DNA of 40,792 nt. Source: an uncultured Bartonella sp. Lineage in GTDB: Bacteria > Pseudomonadota > Alphaproteobacteria > Rhizobiales > Rhizobiaceae. Below the pieces are notes generated by a model. The model did not search any database. It worked only from the letters and a program-made list of their open reading frames with translations, and had not been told where the DNA came from. The position numbers and the translations under genes are program-made. The stretch spans positions 1 to 40,792 of the forward strand of contig CAMLON010000014.1 of the NCBI GenBank assembly GCA_946481695.1. Reading direction: 5' to 3'. Within the stretch, counting starts at the first letter, position 1; the number at the start of each line of letters is the position of its first letter. This document shows positions 8,981 to 16,665 of this stretch, piece by piece.

Positions 8981-9012
8981 CAGCCCCGCTTTTGCGGGGC
9001 TTTTTATTACCT
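8981..9012 (+). terminator. Intrinsic terminator after tail genes (first of a near-identical pair)
   Basis: Stem AGCCCCGC (8982-8989), loop TTTT, stem GCGGGGCT (8994-9001), followed by TTTTATT. It ends the tail operon and may also stop the convergent minus-strand gene at 9023. A close copy lies at 14850-14882. Confidence 0.92.
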
Positions 9013-9022
9013 TGGAAAAGGA

Positions 9023-9328
9023 TTATGGTTGTTTATACTTTTCAAGAGTTTCTTTAGCTTTGTTTATGTCATCCTTGGTAAAAAGCGGATGCCATTTTTT
9101 ATTGTTTACAACAAGAGATTCAACCGTCAAATCAAGCCGTTGGTTCTCCCATAGTTTGGTAAAACCGGTAGTAGTAGACTTGGAGTGTATCAGCATTTTC
9201 GCTGCGTAAACGCCACGATGCCGCCAAACCTTCTGTTTGAATCTGGTAAGTCTTATTCCGAGTTCATCGCGAGCTTTATCATAAATAGCCAACATTTCTT
9301 TATGAAATTCATCTGCCAAGCTTGTCAT
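9023..9328 (-). CDS. Small uncharacterised protein, prophage cargo
   Basis: The 101-residue protein starts at ATG 9328 with a GGAGG-type site just upstream on the minus strand. It begins DEFHKEMLAIYDKARDELG, continues with TRFKQKVWRHRGVYAAKMLI and has the pattern GFTKLWENQRLDLTVESLV. I recognise this arrangement from small uncharacterised proteins that are widespread in accessory DNA, but cannot attach a function. No signal peptide or membrane segment; mostly helical. It is transcribed against the tail operon and starts the cargo region between the two terminators, like a phage moron. A defence or exclusion role is possible but unproven. Confidence 0.8.
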   Translation of the reverse strand: MTSLADEFHKEMLAIYDKARDELGIRLTRFKQKVWRHRGVYAAKMLIHSKSTTTGFTKLWENQRLDLTVESLVVNNKKWHPLFTKDDINKAKETLEKYKQP

Positions 9329-9986
9329 TTTATACTCCTCCCGCTTAAAACCGGACTGTCGTTCATAATATCATATGCTGCCACCATTTTTCAAAAGGCA
9401 AAATATAAAACCTTCAAATTTTCCCTCAATGAACAGTCTAAAAGCAAAGTGCCACAAAGTTTGCGTTAAATGTCAAATCCGGCGAGGTAAAAACAACCTC
9501 TATTGCTGATCTTTTGCTGTTCACCTATCAATTGGTACATTGCAAACTTCGCGACCTTCCCGAAGAAAAACGGTAAAAATCAATTTTGCTGCGGCTTTGT
9601 CGGAAAAGTTTTCTTCTATAACATTTCTTAAAACAGTCAGAGGCCTTAACTGGCTCACTGCCGATCAACTTCCGTCATAAAACGCCCTTGTTATCTAAAC
9701 GTCAACTGGAACTCGATTTTTACATATATAAATTTTCTAGTATTTTTATATAAAATTAAAAACATAACATTTTTTATATTGTAATATTTTTACTAATAAA
9801 ATTATAATTATATATAATCATCGTATCAATGTTGCATATTTTACTATCTTAGTTATAATTGTCATTATATATACCATGATAATTTTACAAAAATATGAAA
9901 ATAATATTTTTTAATTAAAAATTTGTTCACATTTTCGAGTAATAAACGCGCTGCTACAAGAATTTTCTTTACATTCAAGCATTCTA
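9329..9986. other. Intergenic, very AT-rich, no gene seen
   Basis: No convincing gene on either strand. The part 9710-9930 is extremely AT-rich with many short A/T runs, markedly unlike the tail genes. It probably holds the promoter of the minus-strand gene and marks foreign DNA; nothing specific can be named. Confidence 0.5.
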
Positions 9987-10108
9987 TTGACTCGATGAAC
10001 TGCACCATATAGAGCTTCTCCTTCAAGCAGGTGCATACAAATCTACAGCACTGTTTTTAGTTTGGCACTAAATGACCGGCATTTCGATAATGTGAAGAGG
10101 GCTAAGCA
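9987..10108 (+). promoter_or_regulatory. Leader/promoter region of gtrC-like copy 1, with inverted repeats
   Basis: A possible promoter is TTGACT (9987-9992), 15-bp spacer, TATAGA (10008-10013). Inverted repeat TGCACC (10001-10006) / GGTGCA (10030-10035) encloses GCTT (10014-10017) / AAGC (10025-10028). A second small inverted repeat AAATG/CATTT lies just upstream of the ribosome site AAGAGG (10095-10100). The 108 bases before the GTG start have the same length as in copy 2 and differ at only about eight positions. A GANTC site (9989-9993) overlaps the -35. Promoter assignment is tentative since the spacer is short. Confidence 0.55.
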
Positions 10109-11614
10109 GTGGAAACCGGATTTTACAAGCATAATGAAGAGAAATTTAATTATAATGTAGATTGTCTTATAAAAAAAACTTTATTATTTCTGAAACATAA
10201 TTATCTATTTTTATGTATATTTTGTACGTTTTTATGGTTGTTCTACGCCTTTTATCCGGGAACAGTTGCCAATGATTCATACGATATGTATAGCGGAGCA
10301 TTTCATAACAACATAGGAAATTGGCATTCTGTACTTTTAACACAATTTTGGCGTCTTATTATTTCTGTCACAAGTATAAAATGTATATATGTACTAATAT
10401 CATTGATAATGATTTGTGTTGGATTGTACATAATTGCAAGAAATATTTCAAATGGTATTTTTACTGGTCTTATATGCGTAATAATATTGTTTATACCTCC
10501 CGTTTTTGTTTTCCTAACTGTTGTTTTGAAAGACACTTATCTTGCTTCTTTCGCCTTTTTAATTGCAGCACTGATGATTGATCGTGCAATTTCGGACAAA
10601 AAGAAAACTGTATTCTTTTATGTGTTTTCAGTGTTCATTCTAATATGCTGTTTTTATCTGCGCTCCAACGGGTGTTTCATTGCAGTGCCTCTACTGGTTG
10701 CAATTCTTATGGGCTGGAAAGCTCCTATTATATATCGTTACATCTCATGTCTTGCTCTTGTGATTTGCGTTATAGCGTCGACCCCGCTTGTCGATTTGAA
10801 ATTATTGGGAGGTAGAGATGATGCTCCTGATTTTTCTTTGATGATTTTTGATGTAGCCGGAACAGCAAAATATAGCGGGGTATCCACTCTTCCCGACATT
10901 CCCGGCGTCCCTGACCAGGTAAGCCTTTTCAAAAAGTGTTATTCACCCCTCCAATGGGATTCGGTTGCAAATTGGGTAGCCTCTGATTGTGGCGCAGTTG
11001 CAAACTATTTTTATCATGAGAGAGATTCAGGAAAAGAAAGCTTTAAGGCAGCCAGACAGAAGCTCCGTAAAGCCTGGATTGCAGCCATCACACAGCATCC
11101 AGTAGCTTATTTAAAACATCGCCTATCTCACTTCAACCGTTTTTTAGACTATCAGGGACATTGGCCTGTTTATCGACCATATTATGTCGAAACAGTTGGT
11201 TTTAGTGTTGGATATGGCGATCCCGACTTATCGCTCTTTTACTTGATTGAACCTCCTCGACTGTGGAATTTTGTTATTAAAATGGATTTGGGCAACCAAC
11301 TGTGGTTCCACCCTTATGTCTATTTGCTTATTCTGTTGTTTTTCTATCTTTCAACGCTTGGCACCAGCGACCGCTTTAACCGGACATTGAATGTTGTGGC
11401 TTTTTCCGGCATGATCTACCTTGTTGGCTTCTTGTTCGTCGGTGTTTCTTCCGACTTCCGATATTCCTATCCGAGCTTGCTGTTAAGCATTTTATGCATT
11501 TTAGCTGCGTTCGGCTATTATAGTCAAAAGCGGAAAGTGTTCGGAAACAGAAAAATGCGGATCGTGGGAGCCTCGATCACAGTTCCTTTATTTTTAGTCG
11601 GCATTATTCTGTAG
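10109..11614 (+). CDS. GtrC-like integral membrane glycosyltransferase (GT-C type), copy 1
   Basis: The 501-residue protein has about ten hydrophobic segments: one at ~33-50, then a loop with FYPGTVANDSYDMYS and GNWHSVLLTQFW, several helices to ~230, a large soluble loop (~235-390), and a C-terminal helix group ending at VGIIL. An acidic first outer loop is typical of GT-C enzymes that take sugar from a polyprenyl phosphate donor. RYSYP near the C-terminus also fits. GTG start is supported by AAGAGG eight bases upstream and by the identical arrangement in copy 2. It probably transfers a sugar to surface polysaccharide with the GtrB-like enzyme at 13712. It is a close paralog of 12146-13654. 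AT-rich codon use suggests transfer. Substrate unknown. Confidence 0.75.
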   Translation: METGFYKHNEEKFNYNVDCLIKKTLLFLKHNYLFLCIFCTFLWLFYAFYPGTVANDSYDMYSGAFHNNIGNWHSVLLTQFWRLIISVTSIKCIYVLISLIMICVGLYIIARNISNGIFTGLICVIILFIPPVFVFLTVVLKDTYLASFAFLIAALMIDRAISDKKKTVFFYVFSVFILICCFYLRSNGCFIAVPLLVAILMGWKAPIIYRYISCLALVICVIASTPLVDLKLLGGRDDAPDFSLMIFDVAGTAKYSGVSTLPDIPGVPDQVSLFKKCYSPLQWDSVANWVASDCGAVANYFYHERDSGKESFKAARQKLRKAWIAAITQHPVAYLKHRLSHFNRFLDYQGHWPVYRPYYVETVGFSVGYGDPDLSLFYLIEPPRLWNFVIKMDLGNQLWFHPYVYLLILLFFYLSTLGTSDRFNRTLNVVAFSGMIYLVGFLFVGVSSDFRYSYPSLLLSILCILAAFGYYSQKRKVFGNRKMRIVGASITVPLFLVGIIL

Positions 11615-12023
11615 CCTCTTAAAACCGCAGAAAAAATGCGAGATTTAAAAAGCTGAAGATTAAACTGATCCGGCGGCAAGTCGCTGCCGGATAATCGGCC
11701 ATGACAGCCAGCTATCGGGGCTTTGCGGCCACGATCCATTTTACAATTATCAACGCTGCAAAATTGTACCAACTTGCATAATCTACGTCTTTCATAAGTT
11801 TGTTATTGAATTATTTTGTGATTGATATTCAAATAAATAATAATTTTAGTTTTTATATTTTTATTTTAACAACTCTTATACTCTATGGATATTAATTCAA
11901 AATTAATAAGCAAAAATTGCATAACTTTAGCCATCGAATTTTCCCAAGTCTTGCCTGATGCGCCGGCTAGGTGGCCGTTCACAACAGCCATACATTTATT
12001 TATTCAATTTTAGCTCCTTACGA
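11615..12023. other. Spacer between gtrC-like copies; hairpin and AT-rich DNA
   Basis: No gene seen. An inverted repeat ATCCGGC (11668-11674) / GCCGGAT (11686-11692) follows copy 1 but has no T-run, so it may stabilise the mRNA end or be a weak terminator. The rest (about 11800-12020) is AT-rich. I see no remnant of a GtrA-type flippase. Confidence 0.45.
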
Positions 12024-12145
12024 TTGACATGATATGGTGCACCATATAGAGCTTCTGTCCCAAGCTGGTGCATACAAATCAACAGCACAGTTTTTAATTT
12101 GGCACTAAATGACCGGCATTTCGATAATGTGAAGAGGGCTAAGCA
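12024..12145 (+). promoter_or_regulatory. Leader/promoter region of gtrC-like copy 2, with 16-bp perfect palindrome
   Basis: Possible promoter TTGACA (12024-12029), 15-bp spacer, TATAGA (12045-12050). A perfect 16-bp palindrome ATATGGTGCACCATAT lies at 12032-12047, between the two boxes, and looks like an operator; in copy 1 its left half is altered. The larger inverted repeat TGCACC (12038-12043) / GGTGCA (12067-12072) and inner GCTT/AAGC are kept while the loop differs. Ribosome site AAGAGG precedes GTG 12146 by eight bases. Confidence 0.58.
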
Positions 12146-13654
12146 GTGGAAACCGGATTATATAAGAACATTGAAAATAAGTTTAATAATAATGTTCATT
12201 ATCTTATAAAAGAAACTCCATCTTTCCTGAAAAATAACTATCTGTTCTTATGTATATTTTGTGCATTTTTATGGTTATTTTACTCGTTTTATCCGGGAAC
12301 AGTTGCCTATGATGCATTTTCTTTATATTCAGACGCATATAACAATCATACTGGAAATTGGCATTCTGCGCTCCTTACAAGAGTCTGGCGACTTATTCAG
12401 TCGGTTACCGATATAAAGGGTATCTATGTACTTATACCTATGGCTGCGACCTGCTTGGGATTGTATATAATCGCCAAACATATTTCCAAAGGAATTTTAA
12501 CCGGCATTATCTGCATATTGATATTGCTCCTGCCTCCTATTTTTACCTATATCACAACTGTTTTGAAGGATACTTATGTCGCTTCATTAGTCTTTTTGAT
12601 AGCAGCTCTGATGATGGACAGAGCAATTTCAGACAAAAAGAAAACAACATTATTTTGTGTGTTTTCAGCGGTTATTCTGGTGTTTTGCTTTTTTATACGC
12701 TCCAACGGATGTTTTATTGCCGTGCCTCTGCTTGTAGCGATTTTTATGGGGTGGAAAGCCAGAATTATTTATCGCTATATTGTGTGTCTCGCCCTTGTGA
12801 TTTGTGTTGTCGCGGCGACACCATTTATTGATCTTAAATTATTTCACGCACAGGATGAAGCTCCTGATTTTTCCTTGATGCTTTTCGATATTGCAGGCAT
12901 AGCAAAATATAGCGGGGTATCCACTCTTCCCGATATTCCTGGCGTTCCTGACCAGGTAGGTCTGTTCAAACACTGTTATTCACATACCCAATGGGATTCG
13001 GTTGCAAATTGGGTAGGCCCTGATTGTAACGGTATTGGAACCTATTTTTACCATGAGAGAGATTCAGGGAAAAAACGCCTTAAGGCAGCCAGACAGGAGC
13101 TCCGTAAAGCCTGGATTTCGGCCATCATACAACAACCGAAAGCGTATTTGAAACATCGTCTCTCATTTTTTAACCGCTTTATAGACTATCAAGGACACCG
13201 GCCTGTTTTTCTGCCGGTATACATTGAAACAGTCGGGTTCACTGATATGGTAGGTCATGAAGAGAACCGTGAGCTCACCCAAACGGTCAATCCTCCGCGT
13301 TTATGGAAGTCTGTTATTCATATGGATTTGGGCAACCAATTATGGTTCCATCCTTATGTCAGTTTGCTTATTCTGTTGTTTTTCTATCTTTCTACTCTTG
13401 CAACAAACGACCGGTTCAACCGGACATTGAATGCTGTGTCATTCGCCGGATTTATCTACTTTGTGGGATTTTTAGTGGTAGGTGTTTCTTCCCAATTCCG
13501 GTATTCTTATCCGTGCTTGCTGTTAAGCATTCTATGCATCCTGGCTGCGTTCGGCTATTACAGCCAAAAGCATAAAGTATTCGGAAACAAAAGAATGCGA
13601 ATTATTGCAGCTTCAGTCACTGTTCCTTTATTTTTAATCGGTATAATCCTATAA
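12146..13654 (+). CDS. GtrC-like integral membrane glycosyltransferase (GT-C type), copy 2
   Basis: The 502-residue paralog of the preceding enzyme keeps the same architecture: first loop FYPGTVAYDAFSLYS and GNWHSALLTRVW, multi-helix core, soluble loop with KYSGVSTLPDIPGVPDQV, and C-terminal RYSYP plus SILCILAAFGYYSQK. The clearest difference from copy 1 is the loop at about residues 360-385 (GFTDMVGHEENRELTQTVNPP versus a shorter GYGDPDLSLFYLIEPP), a candidate for altered acceptor or donor choice. GTG start and leader match copy 1. The GtrB-like gene follows after 57 bp. Function as surface-polysaccharide glycosyltransferase is inferred from fold pattern and neighbours. Confidence 0.75.
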   Translation: METGLYKNIENKFNNNVHYLIKETPSFLKNNYLFLCIFCAFLWLFYSFYPGTVAYDAFSLYSDAYNNHTGNWHSALLTRVWRLIQSVTDIKGIYVLIPMAATCLGLYIIAKHISKGILTGIICILILLLPPIFTYITTVLKDTYVASLVFLIAALMMDRAISDKKKTTLFCVFSAVILVFCFFIRSNGCFIAVPLLVAIFMGWKARIIYRYIVCLALVICVVAATPFIDLKLFHAQDEAPDFSLMLFDIAGIAKYSGVSTLPDIPGVPDQVGLFKHCYSHTQWDSVANWVGPDCNGIGTYFYHERDSGKKRLKAARQELRKAWISAIIQQPKAYLKHRLSFFNRFIDYQGHRPVFLPVYIETVGFTDMVGHEENRELTQTVNPPRLWKSVIHMDLGNQLWFHPYVSLLILLFFYLSTLATNDRFNRTLNAVSFAGFIYFVGFLVVGVSSQFRYSYPCLLLSILCILAAFGYYSQKHKVFGNKRMRIIAASVTVPLFLIGIIL

Positions 13655-13711
13655 ATCAGTGACGTTGGAACGTTTGACATCTGACATCTGATATGAACAG
13701 GAAGAAAAAAT

Positions 13712-14626
13712 ATGGAAAAGTGTTCGATCGCAGTTGTTATTCCTTGTTATAACGAGGAAATCACCGTCAAATCTGTTATCACGGATGCGAAGCGTTACAT
13801 TAAAGGCGCGACAATTTATGTCTATGACAATAATTCTTCTGATAACACCGTCAAAATAGCAAAAGAAGCCGGCGCAATTGTGCGTAGTGAAAAACGACAA
13901 GGCAAAGGCAATGTTATCAAACGTGCATTCAGAGACCTTGATGAAGATGTGATAATGATTGTCGACGGTGATTCAACTTATGATTTATCCATCGCCCAAT
14001 CTGCGATCGACAAATTTGTTGATGAAAAACTTGATTACATGAATATTCGTCGGGTTTCCGAGGCAAAAGAATCCTATCCTTTCGGCCATCGTTTCGGAAA
14101 CAAAGCATTAACCGGCGCAATACAATTTATCTTCGGACGGCAAATTACCGATATGTTATCCGGATATAAGATTTTTTCACATAAATTCGTCAAATCATTT
14201 CCGATTTCTTCCAACGGTTTTGAAATCGAAACAGAAGTCACTGTTCATGCCTTGGAAATGAATGTTGCACTGGATGAAATCGAAGCTCCCTATGGAGAAC
14301 GTCCGGAAGGTTCCGAAAGCAAGCTTTCAACGATTAAAGACGGTCTTCTGGTTGGTCTTACCATCATCCGTCTTATCCAGTTGGAACGCCCCTTTTTGTT
14401 TTATTCCGTCGTTGCACTGTTGTTCTGGATTATCTCTCTCGCCTTTGGCATTCCGGTCATTACCGAATATGCAAGAAGCGGACTGGTTCCGCGGCTGCCA
14501 ACAGCAGTTCTTGCCGGTTTTCTTGGACTGTTAGGCGCTATGAGCTTTATGGTTGCGCTTATTCTGGATCTCGTCAAGAAAACACGGGGCGATATGAAGA
14601 AACTTGCTTACCTTGCGGTAAAATAG
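13712..14626 (+). CDS. GtrB-like polyprenyl-phosphate glycosyltransferase (GT2 family)
   Basis: The 304-residue protein has a GT2/DPM1-type catalytic domain: IAVVIPCYNEE (residues 6-16), YDNNSSDNT (38-46), and the metal-binding DGD at 85-87, followed by GHRFGNKALTGA and the MLSGYKIFS segment. Two C-terminal membrane helices (about 228-250 and 262-290) anchor it. Enzymes of this type move a sugar from a nucleotide donor to undecaprenyl phosphate on the inner face of the membrane, giving the donor used by GtrC. Ribosome site AGGAAG precedes the ATG. It forms a cassette with the two gtrC-like genes; the GtrA flippase is missing here. Confidence 0.87.
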   Translation: MEKCSIAVVIPCYNEEITVKSVITDAKRYIKGATIYVYDNNSSDNTVKIAKEAGAIVRSEKRQGKGNVIKRAFRDLDEDVIMIVDGDSTYDLSIAQSAIDKFVDEKLDYMNIRRVSEAKESYPFGHRFGNKALTGAIQFIFGRQITDMLSGYKIFSHKFVKSFPISSNGFEIETEVTVHALEMNVALDEIEAPYGERPEGSESKLSTIKDGLLVGLTIIRLIQLERPFLFYSVVALLFWIISLAFGIPVITEYARSGLVPRLPTAVLAGFLGLLGAMSFMVALILDLVKKTRGDMKKLAYLAVK

Positions 14627-14849
14627 CAATCATAATTATAGATCCGTTTGTTGCGCCAATCGTTTTATCTCACGGTCGCCCTTTCCGCTTTTTCAGGGAT
14701 GGGGAAAATTCCAACTGCTATAAATCCGGTTTGATGAAACGGAGTTTAGGAACAGCGCTTTCCGCAGCTTTCTGGGCTTTCATTTGTCTGATGACAACAG
14801 CATCCGGTTTTTAACAAAAGCAAAAATCAACGAATTGAATATTGAACCA

Positions 14850-14882
14850 CAGCCCCGCTTTTCGCGGGGTTTTTTATTGCCT
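14850..14882 (+). terminator. Intrinsic terminator after gtr cassette (second of the pair)
   Basis: Stem CCCCGC (14853-14858), loop TTTTC, stem GCGGGG (14864-14869), then seven T. About 30 bases here are nearly identical to 8981-9012, including flanking CAG and ATTxCCTT. It stops read-through into the lysis genes 30 bp downstream. Confidence 0.9.
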
Positions 14883-14909
14883 TCATTTATCATTGATAAA
14901 GGAAACACC

Positions 14910-15575
14910 ATGACACGACAAATCAACCCCCACGGTCTTGAAAAACTGAAACAATGGGAAGGTCTCAAAACCAAAGCTTATAAAGATGCCGGCGGCGTCT
15001 GGACAATCGGCTACGGGCACACGGCAGCGGCTGGAACGCCCGCACCACACCAAGGAATGGTTATCACCGAAGCCGACGCGGAAAGCATTCTCCTGAAAGA
15101 TCTTACGCAATATGAAGCGGCTGTCGAGAATAACGTCAATGTCAAACTCAACGACAATGAATTTGCCGCTCTTGTATCCTTTGCTTTCAACGTCGGCATC
15201 AATGCTTTCAAAAATTCTGCACTTCTCAAAAAACTCAATAAAGGCAATTTTGATGCGGTTCCATCTGAACTGATGAAATGGGTCAAAGCAGGGGGCAAAA
15301 AGCTTCAAGGACTTGTCAATCGGCGGCGGGCTGAAGGGTATCTCTGGATGGAAGGCGCTTTTGTCGCTTCCAAAGATGTCGTGCCGGAACAAAAAACTGT
15401 TCATCCGGTGTTGAAGCCGGAAGTCATCGGGCCGGTTATCAGCGCCGCTTCCGGCTTGACCGGTTTTGCCACCGGTTCGGGGCCTTTCCAATGGGCGTTA
15501 GCCGCCGTCATGGTGATCGGCGTTGCAATCGGCAGTTTCTATTTCATTAAACGATTGAGAGAGGCGGAATTATGA
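14910..15575 (+). CDS. Endolysin, GH24 lysozyme with C-terminal membrane anchor
   Basis: The start at ATG 14910 has AAAGGA just upstream; the longer frame from 14784 would run through the terminator. The 221-residue enzyme has the T4-lysozyme-type triad Glu17, Asp26, Thr32 (spacing 9 and 6) within WEGL, YKDAGG and WTIGYGHT, then FNVGINAFKNS and RRRAEGYLWMEG. Unlike T4 lysozyme it continues through a linker into a hydrophobic helix (about 190-212, LAAVMVIGVAIGSFYFI) and a basic end, so it is probably membrane-held in the N-in or N-out direction that releases it on membrane failure. It cuts peptidoglycan. ATGA overlap with the Rz gene. Confidence 0.92.
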   Translation: MTRQINPHGLEKLKQWEGLKTKAYKDAGGVWTIGYGHTAAAGTPAPHQGMVITEADAESILLKDLTQYEAAVENNVNVKLNDNEFAALVSFAFNVGINAFKNSALLKKLNKGNFDAVPSELMKWVKAGGKKLQGLVNRRRAEGYLWMEGAFVASKDVVPEQKTVHPVLKPEVIGPVISAASGLTGFATGSGPFQWALAAVMVIGVAIGSFYFIKRLREAEL

Positions 15576-15838
15576 CTGCATTCGAACGTCTGTCAATCAC
15601 CATTGCCATCATCATTGTTGTTATTCTTGGCGCCGCTTCCGGCGGTCTTTTTATCGGGCAACGATTAGAAAAACAAAAATCGCTTGCAGCCGCCAACGCT
15701 GCCTTCCAAAAATCACGCGAGGTTGAAAATGAAGTTGAAGCTCTTAGCCCTTATCATCGCTGCCTTGCTCTTGGCGGGGTGCCAAACGAATGCGCGGTTC
15801 TCTTGCGCGGGTTGGACAAAACCGCCAAAGGTGAATGA
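15572..15838 (+). CDS. Rz-like inner-membrane spanin (i-spanin)
   Basis: The 88-residue protein has one N-terminal membrane helix (about 8-28, SITIAIIIVVILGAASGGLF) followed by a charged helix with coiled-coil character (LEKQKSLAAANAAFQKSREVENEVEAL). This is the usual topology of Rz: anchored in the inner membrane with a periplasmic coiled coil. It overlaps the endolysin by 4 bp, and an Rz1 lipoprotein is encoded inside it in another frame. Identity rests on topology and this nested arrangement, since Rz sequences diverge strongly. Confidence 0.8.
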   Translation: MTAFERLSITIAIIIVVILGAASGGLFIGQRLEKQKSLAAANAAFQKSREVENEVEALSPYHRCLALGGVPNECAVLLRGLDKTAKGE

Positions 15839-15929
15839 CGCGCCTCGCCTTGTAGAAACCGAACCGGCAATCACCAAATGGATCATCTCGACCGACCGTT
15901 TCGGGCAAAAACAGAAATGCTGGAAATGA
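15729..15929 (+). CDS. Rz1-like outer-membrane lipoprotein (o-spanin), embedded in Rz
   Basis: The 66-residue protein begins at ATG 15729, inside the Rz gene and in another frame, with GAGG at 15719-15722. It has a lipoprotein signal MKLKLLALIIAALLLAGC with lipobox LAGC and lipidated Cys18, then a short periplasmic part. Stop at 15927-15929, 91 bp beyond the Rz stop. This fits Rz1, which joins Rz across the periplasm and fuses inner and outer membranes at the last step of lysis. The Pro content is lower than in lambda Rz1. Two further Cys (residues 26 and 64) are present. Confidence 0.82.
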   Translation: MKLKLLALIIAALLLAGCQTNARFSCAGWTKPPKVNDAPRLVETEPAITKWIISTDRFGQKQKCWK

Positions 15930-16320
15930 AAAAACTTCTTAGTCTTTTGCCAATAGGCGTTCATTAAAAGACTATAAATTGGCGGCGGGTTGATAACGAT
16001 GTTTTTATATACTTTGTCGGACAATCCGGGAAAAACCATCTTACGGACAACTAAAAGCAATTTTCCGACCAAAGCCGGATCACCAATTTTATAATAAAAT
16101 ATGAAATGCGGCATTTCGCAGTTTCCAATAAATATCATTGATGAAAAATTCCGCCCTCATTCTATCTCCCGGAGAATTACAAATATGTTCGACTTATTAA
16201 AGTTCTACTTGCCCCTCTCCGTCGACACAGCTTGCGCCCGCTTATCATAATATTCGCCGACTAACTTATGAGAGCAAATAATGTTCAAACAACGCTTCAC
16301 GCCTTTTATGGAATAATCAA
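15930..16320. other. Intergenic between spanin and holin-like genes, nothing identified
   Basis: About 390 bp with no convincing gene on either strand. I see no clear terminator or repeat. The gap is unusual inside a lysis cassette, so the holin-like gene may have its own promoter. Confidence 0.4.
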
Positions 16321-16665
16321 ATGTCAGAAAACAATCCCCCACCCGACTGGCTTGCCTATCTTGTCAGGTTCGGGCTTCTTGCTCTTGCCGGTGCTTGCGG
16401 CAGCTTTTTAAGCCAGCTTAACAGCGCGCCAAAAAAATGGCCTCAACGTGTCATGGAATGGGTTGGCGGTGCCCTGTGTGCTATTTATGGTGCGGAGCTT
16501 GCCGCCAATGCACTTTATCACCTTCTCGATAAATCCGACCTTATTGACGGTTCCTACGCCGTTCCGGAAAAATTCCTTGGCCTTGCCGGTTTTTTATGCG
16601 GTGCTTTGGGTGTCGCAGCTATTGATATTGGAATAGGATTTTTGAAAAGAAAATTCGGCTCATAA
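16321..16665 (+). CDS. Holin-like membrane protein
   Basis: The 114-residue protein has three hydrophobic segments (about 11-31, 47-66, 82-106), a short polar N-terminus and a basic C-terminus (FLKRKFGS), as in class I holins. It lies downstream of endolysin and spanins. Holins form the membrane lesion that times lysis. The protein resembles LydA-type or similar alphaproteobacterial prophage holins from memory, but the family cannot be fixed. Ribosome site is weak. Confidence 0.72.
   Translation: MSENNPPPDWLAYLVRFGLLALAGACGSFLSQLNSAPKKWPQRVMEWVGGALCAIYGAELAANALYHLLDKSDLIDGSYAVPEKFLGLAGFLCGALGVAAIDIGIGFLKRKFGS

Noticed and set aside
14883..15491. 202-residue minus-strand frame
   Set aside because: Antisense to the endolysin, whose catalytic motifs are complete.
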